From Gp1-AA133 sp963850425 (GTDB lineage: Bacteria > Acidobacteriota > Terriglobia > Terriglobales > Acidobacteriaceae), in NCBI GenBank assembly GCA_963850425.1, contig CAWKLF010000007.1:1054001-1118000 (forward strand): 64,000 nucleotides of DNA. The letters run 5' to 3'. The notes below the pieces were generated by a model. It saw only the letters and a list, made by a program, of their open reading frames with translations, was not told the origin of the DNA and made no database searches. Both the position numbers and the translations under genes were made by a program. Position 1 is the first letter of the stretch, and every line of letters begins with the position of its first letter. Below, piece by piece: positions 42,059-51,530 of this stretch.

Positions 42059-42895
42059 TTACGCCGGCCATTTATGGCGGCGCGGGCCGGTAACTAACTG
42101 GCGCGTCATGGCGGCCACCATCACGCTGGAGAGCAACTGCATCGTGGCAACGTCGCGATTATCGAAAGCGTACGGGGTGGAGGACAGGACTTCGAACAGT
42201 CCCAGCGTTCTGCGGAAATGACGGAGTGGGGCAACCAGGATTGAACGAGCGCCCAGCCTGCGGCAGCTTGCCAAGTCGACGCGCGGATTGGTTTCAGCGT
42301 CGTGGCAAAGCAGGATTTCTCCTGTGCGGACGCATTCGGCGGAGAGACCGGAATCGGTCTGGAGATGAACCCCGAGGTCGGGAGCGGTGCGTCCGGTGCG
42401 CGCCCGGCAGACGATTTCTCCTCCGTTGCGCAGGGCGATGGCCGCGCCGGTCGCGCCGGTGAGTGATTGGGCGCGCTCGGCGATGATGTTGATGCCGGGC
42501 TCAAGATTCAAATCGCCGGGATGGATGACCGGATCGGCGAGTTCCTCCTGTGATCGAAAGCCGTCGGACATGCCGACGGTGCGAAGGTGGTGGCGGCCCG
42601 CATGCATGGGCACCGAAGCCGCCGGCATCCTCTCCTGGGACTGGCTGGGCTCGGGGACCGAGCGCAGCAGGTCGCGCACCAAGCGGTCGAGTTCGGCGTC
42701 GGCGATCAGATGAGCGGTTTCCTGCCCCTTCAGCGATCCACCCATGATGCGAGACAGGCTCAGCATCGCCTTGCTACCGCAGGCCAGGCAATAGGGGGTG
42801 GTGTTCTCGCTGATCAATTCGCATTCCGCGCAGAACACCGCGCTTTGCAAGGACAGGAAATTGGCTTTTTGAGCCGTCACCCAACCCAGGTACAT
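42059..42895 (-). CDS. Zinc ribbon-GAF domain protein
   Basis: A soluble protein of 278 residues. An N-terminal zinc ribbon, C22-x2-C25-x10-C36-x2-C39 (CAECELIS...PYCLAC), leads through a helical linker to a C-terminal GAF domain (about 120-265). That GAF domain has the subfamily's four cysteines at 163, 188, 197 and 211. No membrane helix and no output domain are visible. The ATG at 42895 has GGAGAG upstream; the frame extends 72 bases more. It is divergent from the large kinase gene and third in a GAF set with the amidase and the PilZ-GAF proteins. Confidence 0.78.
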   Translation of the reverse strand: MYLGWVTAQKANFLSLQSAVFCAECELISENTTPYCLACGSKAMLSLSRIMGGSLKGQETAHLIADAELDRLVRDLLRSVPEPSQSQERMPAASVPMHAGRHHLRTVGMSDGFRSQEELADPVIHPGDLNLEPGINIIAERAQSLTGATGAAIALRNGGEIVCRARTGRTAPDLGVHLQTDSGLSAECVRTGEILLCHDAETNPRVDLASCRRLGARSILVAPLRHFRRTLGLFEVLSSTPYAFDNRDVATMQLLSSVMVAAMTRQLVTGPRRHKWPA

Positions 42896-43260
42896 GACTC
42901 TCGCTCTCTCCACGCTCCGTGGCGTCCGGAAAAAATAAATGTGCCGCGGGGCAGACAGAAGTGGCACGAGAGGTTCAGGCCTGTGGATAAAGCGTCACCT
43001 CAACCGAGGGGATGGATCGAGGCGCAACATTTGATGTAACGCTTCGGCTGGCCGCAACACTATTCCAAAACCCCTGCGGACAGGATGATTTCAAGCTCTG
43101 AGAAGGGAGTCTGAATGGTACCTGCCGGGCGCTTGTGTCGCCTGACATGGCTTGGAGCGGGGTATATACTTTTAGCTTCTCGCGTGGGCGGCTGAGGGGG
43201 ACAGCCAGCCCAGGTTCCCCCCTTTGCGAGACGTTCGCTTCCCTCTGCCATCCGGACCCC
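42896..43260. promoter_or_regulatory. Divergent promoter region of zinc ribbon-GAF and kinase genes
   Basis: A 365-base divergent gap containing the promoters of both genes. The kinase frame is open from 43135 onward without an obvious ribosome binding site; I take 43261 as the start. I cannot pick reliable -35/-10 elements by eye. Confidence 0.45.
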
Positions 43261-46200
43261 ATGGGAGATCAAGGTCGATTGCGGCGTGATCAGGATTCAC
43301 CGACCCAAGGTGAGGGCGGCGCCGCAGTTCGTTCGCCTTCGAGCACGGGGAGCTCATCCTCCGACATTTTCCCTTCTTCTGACGCGCCGACCCTCGCCCC
43401 TGAAGCATACGGGCCGGATGCACCCACGATTGTGCCGCACTCCGACTTGTCCTCGTCCGATGCTCCGACCTTAGCAGACGGGGCCACGCCGCACGGTGCC
43501 CCGACCCGGGCCATGCGGATGCCGCAGTCTGTGCTGGAGCCGGGAGCGATTCTTGCGGGGCGTTACGAAATCCTCCAAACTCTCGGCCAGGGCGGCATGG
43601 GAGCCGTGTACAAAGCGCGGGACTTGGAGCTCGACCGTCTGGTCGCGCTAAAGGTCATTCGTCCGGAACTGGCAAAGAACCCGGCCATCATCGAACGCTT
43701 CAAACAGGAATTGCGGCTCTCCCAGAGGGTCACGCACCGGAACGTCATTCGGATTTACGACCTGGGCGAGGGTGATGGCGTGAAGTTCATCACCATGGAG
43801 TACATCGAGGGCGAAGACCTCCGCGCCCTTATCCATGGTCGCAAGAAGTTCCCGCCGGAAGAAGCGGTGGCAATCATGGAGCAGGTGTGCCTGGCGCTCA
43901 ACGCTGCCCACGACGTTGGCGTTATCCACCGAGACCTGAAGCCGCAGAACGTGATGCAGGACGCGACCGGGCGCGTGCTGGTGATGGACTTTGGACTGGC
44001 GCGCACGCTGGAAGGCGACGGCATGACTCAGACCGGCGCGCTGGTCGGCACGATGGAGTACATGTCGCCCGAGCAGGCGCTGGCCAAGGAACTGGATCAG
44101 CGGTCCGACATCTTCAGCGCGGGATTGATCTTTTACGAACTGCTGACGGGGCAGATGCCGTATCACGCCGACAGCGCGCTGGCCAGCCTGATCCGGCGAA
44201 CGCAGGAACGCGCGAAACCGATATCCGAGCACGACGCGTCCTTTCCGCAGAATCTCAGCAACATCGTCAGCAAGTGCCTGGAGCGCGATCCGGCGAATCG
44301 CTACCAGAACTCCAAGGAACTGCTGGCTGATCTGGAAGCCTGGGAGGGAAAGCGTGCGGCGGGAGCGATCGCGTTGCAGAGTGTGGGGCCGTGGGGACAG
44401 ACGATTCCCTGGCACTGGATCGGCGGAATCGCTGCGGTCATCATTCTGGCGCTGGCGGGCTTCGTGTTCCGCGACAAGCTGCGCAGCGTCGCGAAGCTGC
44501 CTTCCGCCGGCGCCAAGCCGGAAGTCGCCCTCGCGATTCTTCCCTTCCGCAACGCGTCGCAGGATCCTTCGCTAGACTGGTATGGCGCGACCTTAGCCGA
44601 CATGCTGAGTTCCGATGTTGGCCAGTCCGCGCACCTGCGCATGGTTTCACCAGACCGATTGCACCAGGTGCTGCATGACCTGCGCATCGGCGCCGACACG
44701 TTAGTGGATCCCACCATTCTTCGCCGGGTTGGGGATTCGAGCAACGCCGATACCGTGATCTGGGGGCAGTATGCGAAGTTCGGAGATCAGATTCGCATCG
44801 ATGCGAACATCCAGAGCCTGGCAAGCGGAAAGACCACGACGCTGAAGGCGGAGACCAGTGAAAAAGGGCTGCCCGCAGCGATCGATACATTGGCCGATTC
44901 GATCCGCAAGAATCTGGCGCTGTCGTCGGACCTGATCAAGGAACTGCAGGCTCAGTCCTTTAAGCCTTCGACCGGCTCGGTGGAGGCATTGCGTGATTAC
45001 ACGCAAGGCGTGGAGCTCATACGGCAGGGAAAGACGCTGGAGGCGATCAAGCCGCTGCAATCAGCCACTGGGCAGGACGCACAATTCGCACTGGCATTTT
45101 CGAAGCTGAGCGAGGCGCAGTCGGCGTTGGGTTATGACAATGACGCGGATGAGTCCTCGCGCAAGGCAGTCGAACTCAGCGACAATCTGCCCGCGCGGGA
45201 ACGGTATCTGATCCTCGCCAACCGGGCGCGCGTCTCCCACGACGGTACCAAGGCGATCGAGTACTACGAGAACCTGGTAAAAGGGTCGCCCGAGGATCTG
45301 GACGTAGAAATGAATCTGGGCGGGTTGTACGAAGCGAACCTGGCCCTCGACAAGGCCCGGGAGCGGTACAACTTCGTTCTGCAGCGCGATCCGAAGTCGA
45401 TTGACGCGCTGCTGGCCATGGGGCGCGTTGAGGTGATGAGCGGCAATGCGCAGAATGGCCTGGAATACTTTCAACGGGCCCGCAGCGTTGCCATCCAGAC
45501 CGACAACCAGGAACAGAATGCGGCCGCACTGCACGCCTTGGGCGTGGGCTATGAGCAGCTCAACAAGCCCGACGAGGCTTTACGCAATTTGCAGGAGGCA
45601 CTCGCCATCCGGCGGCGCATCGGGCAGAAGCGCGGGATGGCCGTCAGCCTGAACGAAATTGCGAAGGTCAATGCGCTGATGGGCAATGCCAAGTCGGCGT
45701 TGACGAGCTACACCGAGGCACTCGACATCCGGCGCGAGATAGGCGATAAGCGCGGGGTGGGGGGCACCTTGCTGGATTTGGGCAATCTTTACGACGACAA
45801 GGGCGATCACGACAAGGCTCTCGACTACTACAAGCAGTCTTTGCAGATCGAGCGCGAAATCGGCGATGAAGGGATGCAGGCGATTTGCCTGAACAACATC
45901 GGCAATGCGCGTTTCGCGAAGGGCGATTATGAGGACGCGCTGACTTACTTCCAGCAGGCGCTGCAGCTGCGCGAAAAGGCCAAGGTGCCGGAAGACATCG
46001 TTGACAGCGTGCACAACGTCGCTGAGACGTCGGCCAAGATGGGTCAATTCGACCAGGCGGTCACCCAATACCTGCGCGCACTCGATCTGCGGCGCAGCAT
46101 CGGGGACCAGCGCGGAGGCGCGATTGAGTCGTATAGCCTGGGCACCCTGTTCCAGAACCAGGGGCGGTTTGGGGCGGCGCTCAATTCCAAGCAGGAGGCG

Positions 46201-46911
46201 CTCAAGACTTTCACGGACCTGAAAGATCGCACGTTCTGGATGGTGGAGATACTGGGCGGTTATGGCGACGTCCTGATCGCGACGGGCCGGGGAGATGAAG
46301 CGGCCAAGTATCTTGAGGATGGGTTGAATCTTTCGCGGGAACTGAAGAATGAGGGAATGACGGCGCAGACCCTGGGATACGAGGGCGACGCCGCTTTTTA
46401 CCGCGGCGACTTGAAAACGGCCAAGGGACTTTACGAGCGGGCTACGCAGGCGGCGGAGCGCACCACCGAACCCGACAAAAAACTCATCGCGAAACTGAAT
46501 CTGGCCAAGCTGGCGGTGCAGGAGGGACGCAGCCGCGAGGCCATTGCCACCCTAAAGCCGCTCGCCCAGAAAGCAGAAACCCAGGGACTGAAATACGTCG
46601 CGGTGCAGTGTTCGCTCTTGATGGCCGAAGCCATGGTCCAGGTAAAAGATTACGCGCACGCCAAGCCGGAACTGGAGCAGATTCTGCTTCGTTCCGACAA
46701 GCTTGGATTGCAGCCGCTCTCCGCGAAGGCGCACTTCTTGCTCGCCACGATTGCGCGCGCGTCCGGAAACGCCGCGGACGCCAAAAATCATGCACAGCAA
46801 GTCGTGCGCCTGCTCGAACCGATGTCGAAGCAAAAGGGCGCCGAGAAAGTTCTGCAGCGCTCGGACCTGAATGCTATGTATACGGAAGCGACTCGGGTGG
46901 CGTCGAAGTAG
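43261..46911 (+). CDS. Transmembrane Ser/Thr kinase with DAPT repeats, TolB-like and TPR domains
   Basis: A 1216-residue PknB-type kinase. Residues 1-95 are a polar head with DAPT at 41-44, 53-56 and 67-70, and GAPT at 79-82. The kinase domain (about 100-355) has GQGGMG, lysine in VALKVIRPE, HRDLKPQN from H223 and DFG at 244-246, all intact. A membrane helix at about 384-404 is followed by a TolB N-terminal-like domain (422-550, AILPFRNASQDPSLDWYGATLADML) and an array of about ten TPR repeats (580-1200). The paralogue at 9341 lacks the DAPT head. The earlier ATG at 43135 would add 42 residues without conserved features. Confidence 0.9.
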   Translation: MGDQGRLRRDQDSPTQGEGGAAVRSPSSTGSSSSDIFPSSDAPTLAPEAYGPDAPTIVPHSDLSSSDAPTLADGATPHGAPTRAMRMPQSVLEPGAILAGRYEILQTLGQGGMGAVYKARDLELDRLVALKVIRPELAKNPAIIERFKQELRLSQRVTHRNVIRIYDLGEGDGVKFITMEYIEGEDLRALIHGRKKFPPEEAVAIMEQVCLALNAAHDVGVIHRDLKPQNVMQDATGRVLVMDFGLARTLEGDGMTQTGALVGTMEYMSPEQALAKELDQRSDIFSAGLIFYELLTGQMPYHADSALASLIRRTQERAKPISEHDASFPQNLSNIVSKCLERDPANRYQNSKELLADLEAWEGKRAAGAIALQSVGPWGQTIPWHWIGGIAAVIILALAGFVFRDKLRSVAKLPSAGAKPEVALAILPFRNASQDPSLDWYGATLADMLSSDVGQSAHLRMVSPDRLHQVLHDLRIGADTLVDPTILRRVGDSSNADTVIWGQYAKFGDQIRIDANIQSLASGKTTTLKAETSEKGLPAAIDTLADSIRKNLALSSDLIKELQAQSFKPSTGSVEALRDYTQGVELIRQGKTLEAIKPLQSATGQDAQFALAFSKLSEAQSALGYDNDADESSRKAVELSDNLPARERYLILANRARVSHDGTKAIEYYENLVKGSPEDLDVEMNLGGLYEANLALDKARERYNFVLQRDPKSIDALLAMGRVEVMSGNAQNGLEYFQRARSVAIQTDNQEQNAAALHALGVGYEQLNKPDEALRNLQEALAIRRRIGQKRGMAVSLNEIAKVNALMGNAKSALTSYTEALDIRREIGDKRGVGGTLLDLGNLYDDKGDHDKALDYYKQSLQIEREIGDEGMQAICLNNIGNARFAKGDYEDALTYFQQALQLREKAKVPEDIVDSVHNVAETSAKMGQFDQAVTQYLRALDLRRSIGDQRGGAIESYSLGTLFQNQGRFGAALNSKQEALKTFTDLKDRTFWMVEILGGYGDVLIATGRGDEAAKYLEDGLNLSRELKNEGMTAQTLGYEGDAAFYRGDLKTAKGLYERATQAAERTTEPDKKLIAKLNLAKLAVQEGRSREAIATLKPLAQKAETQGLKYVAVQCSLLMAEAMVQVKDYAHAKPELEQILLRSDKLGLQPLSAKAHFLLATIARASGNAADAKNHAQQVVRLLEPMSKQKGAEKVLQRSDLNAMYTEATRVASK

Positions 46912-47245
46912 CTCTCGGCTGATGGTGCGCAATGATTCGCAAGCTCCCGGCCCGGCTGAAGCTGTGCCCTTCCCGATCAACACCCCAGCAGCACACTCTC
47001 CGTAAGCAGGCGTTCCGGATCAACATCTATACGCTGCGTACTCGTGCCTCAGCAGCTTAGGCCGGTGCAGCGACGGGCGCCCCAGTCCGCCCCCACCGAA
47101 GGCACGAACAAGACATGGAGGGCGGACATTCGTCACACCGCCTGGTGCCGGAGCACACAGTCACATCAAACACCATTCTCTAGACTGGTTGTGGCCTGGG
47201 GAGGTCGTTCCCTGGGCACACGCAATCATTTTGCAAGGAGGCGGT
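46912..47245. other. Intergenic region after the kinase
   Basis: A 334-base gap between two plus-strand genes. The open frame running through it into the next gene is a shadow. The strong ribosome binding site AAGGAGG at its end belongs to the small secreted protein. No terminator is evident. Confidence 0.4.
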
Positions 47246-47611
47246 ATGCGTTTCGTGAAAGGGCTTGGGATGCTTCTGTGTCTGTTCGTGCTGGGCTCGG
47301 TCGCCTTGGGCGCGGCCAACAAAATGGGCATTCGCGAAGTCAGGAACATTTCCTTCGATACGCCGGTTCGGGTGGGAGAGACGGTGTTGCCAGCCGGACA
47401 ATATGTAGTCCGTCACACCATGGCAGGCGAGGAACACATCATGCTGTTCCAACGCGCCGGCAGCAAAGACGACATCAAAGTAAAGTGCACGCTGGTCCCG
47501 CTGACGGAGAAGGCGAATCAGGACCGCAGAATTTACCAGACGAACGCGGCGAACGAGAAGGTGCTGCAGGAATTAGTGTTCCGCGGCGACATGGCCAAGC
47601 ACGTGTTCTAG
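47246..47611 (+). CDS. Small secreted protein
   Basis: A 121-residue exported protein. An AAGGAGGCGGT ribosome binding region precedes ATG, then the signal peptide MRFVKGLGMLLCLFVLGSVALGAAN. The mature part is beta-rich (FDTPVRVGETVLPAGQYVVRHTM, EEHIMLFQRAG) and is a pattern I recall from many small acidobacterial secreted proteins without assigned function. It ends at a clear terminator. Position 57 of the mature part is a single cysteine. Confidence 0.7.
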   Translation: MRFVKGLGMLLCLFVLGSVALGAANKMGIREVRNISFDTPVRVGETVLPAGQYVVRHTMAGEEHIMLFQRAGSKDDIKVKCTLVPLTEKANQDRRIYQTNAANEKVLQELVFRGDMAKHVF

Positions 47612-47648
47612 AAGGCGCGGAAGAAGCCAAAGCGACGTCGCGCCTTTT
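47612..47648 (+). terminator. Rho-independent terminator
   Basis: Perfect eight-base stem AAGGCGCG (47612-47619) with CGCGCCTT (47639-47646), 19-base loop, then TTTT. It begins at the stop of the small secreted protein. Confidence 0.75.
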
Positions 47649-47917
47649 AAGGGTTGTTGAGAAAGAACAGACAGCGGCGCCGCCGAAGCGGCCCCGGCTA
47701 CGAACCGGTCTTTCCGCACAGCCTGTCAGGGAACGGCGATTGGTTGCTGGATACTTTGCAGGGGTTGGGAAGACTGTCCTGAACCTCCACCAGTAATTGC
47801 TCGTTCGGCGGCAGGCGACGCGCGCCCCAGCACTGGCTAATTCCTGTGCATTGATTTTTCCCAGTCCAGAAGTCGCGCTGGACCTGAAGCGGCCGCTTGA
47901 TTTCCGCCGGTCAAACA
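47649..47917. other. Intergenic region between convergent genes
   Basis: Lies between the plus-strand terminator and a minus-strand hairpin. No gene, repeat or RNA is apparent in it. Confidence 0.4.
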
Positions 47918-47951
47918 AATCGGGAGTGTCGCATGAGCAACACTCCCGATT
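47918..47951 (-). terminator. Perfect 12-bp hairpin, likely terminator
   Basis: AATCGGGAGTGT (47918-47929) and ACACTCCCGATT (47940-47951) form a perfect 12-base stem with a 10-base loop, 24 bases past the stop of the lectin gene on the minus strand. The run after it, ATTTGTTTG, is only partly T-rich. Confidence 0.65.
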
Positions 47952-47975
47952 CGATCACTCCTCCGAATAACTACT

Positions 47976-49716
47976 TTAATACCTCGTTACCAGCGTCTTC
48001 ATAGTCCAGGAACGATCCGGGACGCGGTCCGGATCCGGGTTGAATGAGGTGATGGTGGCCTTGTCGCTCAGGACGGTACCCGGGCTGGCGGTCACCTTCA
48101 CAGTCACCAGCATGAACTCCAATCCGAACTTGTCCATGCTGCCCACCTTGCAGGTAGCCGTCCCCGCCACCAAACTGCATGGGGTGCTGGAGCAGCCGCC
48201 GCTCAGCGAACACAGGGAAGAGCTGAGATACATGGTCCCGGCGGGGATGCTGTTGCTGATCGCGACGCCTTGCGCGCCCGACGGACCGAAATTCGTCGTC
48301 GTGGCCACATAGGTCAGGTTCGTGCCCTGCTTCACTTTCGGGCTGGCGAGATTGACGATATCGAGATCCGCCGGTCCGTACGTGAGATCACTCACAGCTA
48401 CGAAACAGGAGAAGCTCGGGCGGCTTGAGCCCTTGGTCGTGGGATCAGTACGCGTTTGCAGGAATTCGGTGATGATGTTGGAGTCAAACGTTGTGCTCGA
48501 CTTACACTCCTGCCCGGTCGCCTTGAGGAATCCAGGATTCGTGATCGGCGTGTTCGTGGGCACGTCGTAGCTGGTCACGACTTCGTAATTCACGTTGTTG
48601 CAGGTGGCTCCCGTGCACTCCGCATGGAACTCAATGCACTTTCCGCCCGTGCTGTCGTAGACAATGCATTTCGCGGTGGGGAAATTCGGGCCGCCGCTAA
48701 ACGTGGCGAAATCGGTAGGTACTTCCGTCACCGACAACGTCTCGATGCCAACATCGGGCTTCACCTTGTACAAGTAGCTCCCGAAGTTGTAGGTCGTGAA
48801 GGTATTCGGAGGCAGATTGGTCTGCGTGATGGTCTGCCCACTGTGGGAGGTAAAGTTCCAGCTGAGAATGTCGTTGGCTTCCTGGAAGTAGCCGGTCGCG
48901 CCGGTGAAACCCACGTAGGCGCTGTCGGCTACCTGGTCGCTGGGGTTCGCGAGTTGCAGCAGCGTGCTCAAATCGACACCAACGCCAGGACTTGCAAATA
49001 CCGGTAGGCCGTCGATGGTCACTTGAAGGTATGAGCTGAAGCAAAATTCGCAGCCGGACGGGATGGGCACGCCGGTGGTGTATTCGATCTGCACCGTGTG
49101 AGAGCCGACCGCCAGGTTCACAGGCGCCGTGGCGCGGCTTATTTCGCACATGGTGTGATCGGCGGTATTTGGGCTCACGCCGCAGCTCTGGATGGCAACG
49201 TGATTGGCAGGTGCGTTGCCCGTGTGGTCCGACGCGGGGAACTCCGGATCGTAGGAGTTGGCATAGGTGTCGAATTCGATCGCCAGGCTATTGGAGATGC
49301 CCTGGTAACCGATTCCTCCGCCACCGTCGCCCAGCGCCTGCAGCCCTGCTTCTGAGTTCTGGATCACGAAAGCAATGCCGTCGGCCGAAGGAGTGGACGC
49401 GTTCGTGATCTGAAATCTGAAAGTGGTCGAGAATCCATTGGCCACAGGTTGCAGAACCGAGTACCACGCGGAGCCGGCCTGGCCCTGGGCGGACGGATTC
49501 AGACGCAGCACGTTACCTGACTGCAGCGCGTTGCCGTTGAATACGAGGTTGGTCGTTGAACTGAAATCGGGAAATGAGGGGCTCTGAGCCAGTAGCGGGC
49601 GTGGTTCCACCCATCGCCACCAGTCCCGCGAGCAACGCAATGCTGAGCACGAGGGTCTTCGCGCTCGTCCGTCTCTCGCTCTTCTCGCGAGCGCACAAGA
49701 AATCATGGAATGCCAT
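47976..49716 (-). pseudogene. Secreted legume-lectin-like/DUF11 protein, frameshifted
   Basis: The start ATG at 49716 has GGAGGAC seven bases upstream and begins a signal peptide (SAKTLVLSIALLAGLVAMGGTTP). The body, in the next frame, starts at LLAQSPSFPDF and runs 550 residues: an L-type lectin/ConA-like domain (FRFQITNASTPSADGIAFVIQ, DTYANSYDPE) then a DUF11-like repeat domain (VKQGTNLTYVATTTNFGPSGAQGV). Removing one G from the GGG at 49597-49599 joins the two frames and gives a normal cleavage site, LLAQ|SP. Otherwise intact, so it may be an assembly error or a recent mutation. Likely binds carbohydrate at the surface. Confidence 0.7.
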
Positions 49717-50143
49717 AGAGCTGTCCTCCGACAAAGCTCGAACCTGGAAATAGGGGAAATCAGCCAAACTGGTACTTAGCGACGGAACAGAAACTCCCGC
49801 CGTCGGGGTCACGTGATGGGGGGATCACGACGAACCACACCACTCAACGAAATGCGCTTGGGTTCTTTTCGGACAGCTAACGGAGCCGGTTCTGGTCCAT
49901 TGCCGAAAAAGCCCGCCAGAAGCCGTGTTTGACCTATTTGCCATCCATTACACGGCGTTCGAATTGTGCCCCTCCAACACCCGAAAGTCAAGGTTTGGCC
50001 TCCGAAACTGATAGTTGCAGAGGAAGAACTAGCGTTTCATCCGTGGGGAGCAAAGCGTTCCGTGGGTATAATCGCCCACACCGCCAAGAGAAATTTGTCA
50101 CGATGTAAATTCATTTGACAAAAAGGCGAGGGAGGAAGACGGC
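49717..50143. promoter_or_regulatory. Divergent intergenic region, lectin and TIM-barrel genes
   Basis: A 427-base gap holding the promoters of the lectin gene (minus) and the Tat-exported sugar protein (plus). A small 60-residue frame on the minus strand has no ribosome site and no known pattern, and I do not support it. No riboswitch signature is recognised. Confidence 0.4.
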
Positions 50144-51262
50144 ATGGGTGGAAAGAGGGGGTCCCGTGTGAGCCGGCGTGGATTTCTTGGATCGGCAAGT
50201 GCCGTAGTGGCTGCGGCCGCGGTAGGAACAGTTCCCGCCATAAAGGGGGAGACGGCAGCCGCATCCAGTCTCCTGCCCAGCGAAACAACTCACAAGAAGA
50301 AGAAAATCCCGATTGGCGTCTTTGATCCGGCCTATCCCAAGCTGTCGCTGGACGAGATGCTCGAGAAAATTTCCGCCCTGGGCCTCGAGGCAATGGAGAT
50401 CGGAACGGGAGGCTACCCGAATTCCACCCATTGCCCGGTCGCCGAGTTGTTGGCCGACGCCGGGAAAGCCAAGGCGTGGAAGAAGAAGTTCGAGGACAAG
50501 AATATCCGCATTGGCGCGTTCAGCTGCCACGGGAACCCGATTCATCCTGATCCCAAGCACGCCGCGACCGACGCGGAATCGTTCCGCCACACGGTTCTGC
50601 TGGCGGAGCGGCTGGAAGTGCCGGTAATTGTCGGCTTCTCCGGATGCCCGGGAGGGACGCCCACCGACACGATGCCGAACTGGGTAACCTACCGCTGGCC
50701 TCCCGAGTACGGACAGATGCTCGACTGGCAGTGGAAGGAGAAAGTAATTCCCTACTGGAAAGAGGCTGCCAAGTTTGCGCGCGAGCACGGCATCAAGAAG
50801 CTGGCGTTTGAGATGCATCCGAATTTTGTGGTCTACAACCCGAAGACGCTGCTGCGGCTACGCGAAGCAGCTGGCGAGGAGATCGGCGCCAATTGTGATT
50901 TAAGCCATCTTTTCTGGCAGGGCTGCGATCCGGTCGAAGTCATCCACCTGCTGGGCAAGAACGGCGCCCTGTTTCACGCGCACATGAAGGACACGACATT
51001 CTATCCAGAGAACGTGAATCGCTATGGCGTTCTGAATTTTGCATTTACGACGGAAGAATTGCCCGAGGCTTCGGAGACTTTTCGGGCCGTGGGCTACGGG
51101 CACAGCGCCGGACAGTGGAAGACGATTCTGCAGGCTTATATGGATGTCGATTTCGACGGAATGTTCAGCATTGAGAATGAAGATCCAATCCTGTCGGGCG
51201 AGGTCGGGGTGGAGCGTGCCGCTTACGTTTTGAAGAATGTTCGGAACGAGATACTGGGATAA
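50144..51262 (+). CDS. Tat-exported sugar phosphate isomerase/epimerase-like protein
   Basis: A 372-residue TIM-barrel protein (AP endonuclease 2/xylose isomerase-like). The N-terminus has a twin-arginine signal, SRRGFLGSASAVVAAAAVG, so it folds before export. Metal ligand candidates are E in LAFEMHP, D in GANCDLSH, H in FHAHMKD and E in SIENED, the usual order for this superfamily. Relatives act on keto-sugars or inositols. GGAGGAAG precedes the ATG. It lies next to a Gfo/Idh oxidoreductase and a GMC dehydrogenase, which suggests a sugar oxidation route, possibly through 3-keto-glycosides. Confidence 0.85.
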   Translation: MGGKRGSRVSRRGFLGSASAVVAAAAVGTVPAIKGETAAASSLLPSETTHKKKKIPIGVFDPAYPKLSLDEMLEKISALGLEAMEIGTGGYPNSTHCPVAELLADAGKAKAWKKKFEDKNIRIGAFSCHGNPIHPDPKHAATDAESFRHTVLLAERLEVPVIVGFSGCPGGTPTDTMPNWVTYRWPPEYGQMLDWQWKEKVIPYWKEAAKFAREHGIKKLAFEMHPNFVVYNPKTLLRLREAAGEEIGANCDLSHLFWQGCDPVEVIHLLGKNGALFHAHMKDTTFYPENVNRYGVLNFAFTTEELPEASETFRAVGYGHSAGQWKTILQAYMDVDFDGMFSIENEDPILSGEVGVERAAYVLKNVRNEILG

Positions 51263-51311
51263 CGAGAACCTGAACATCGGACGCCGTGTGCGTTTAACTT
51301 GTGGTGCGGAA

Positions 51312-51448
51312 AATCTTAAAACGCAGAGGGCGCAGAGAAAAGCGCAGAGGACGCGGAGGAGGGCTTTTTTTTAGTAATATTTTTTCCTCTGGACGTTTTT
51401 CTCTGCGATCTCTGTGGATGTTCTCGGCGACCTCTGCGTTTTAAGATT
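51312..51448. repeat. 137-bp palindromic (MITE-like) element
   Basis: AATCTTAAAACGCAGAGG (51312-51329) and its exact reverse complement CCTCTGCGTTTTAAGATT (51431-51448) are 18-base terminal inverted repeats enclosing 101 bases. Inside, further units GCGCAGAG, GACGCGGAGG and their opposites (TTTCTCTGCG, CTCTGTGG) continue the dyad. It has no coding potential. It lies after the TIM-barrel gene and before the Gfo/Idh gene end. Confidence 0.75.
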
Positions 51449-51530
51449 CCTTCGGCAAACAGTAATCCGCACTCGCTGCTCTCAGGGAAGATTCGCGAGG
51501 CGCAGCATAGCTCACTTGCGGGAGGTTGAG

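Noticed and set aside
49809..49991. 60-residue frame upstream of the lectin
   Set aside because: No ribosome binding site or family; it lies in the divergent promoter region.
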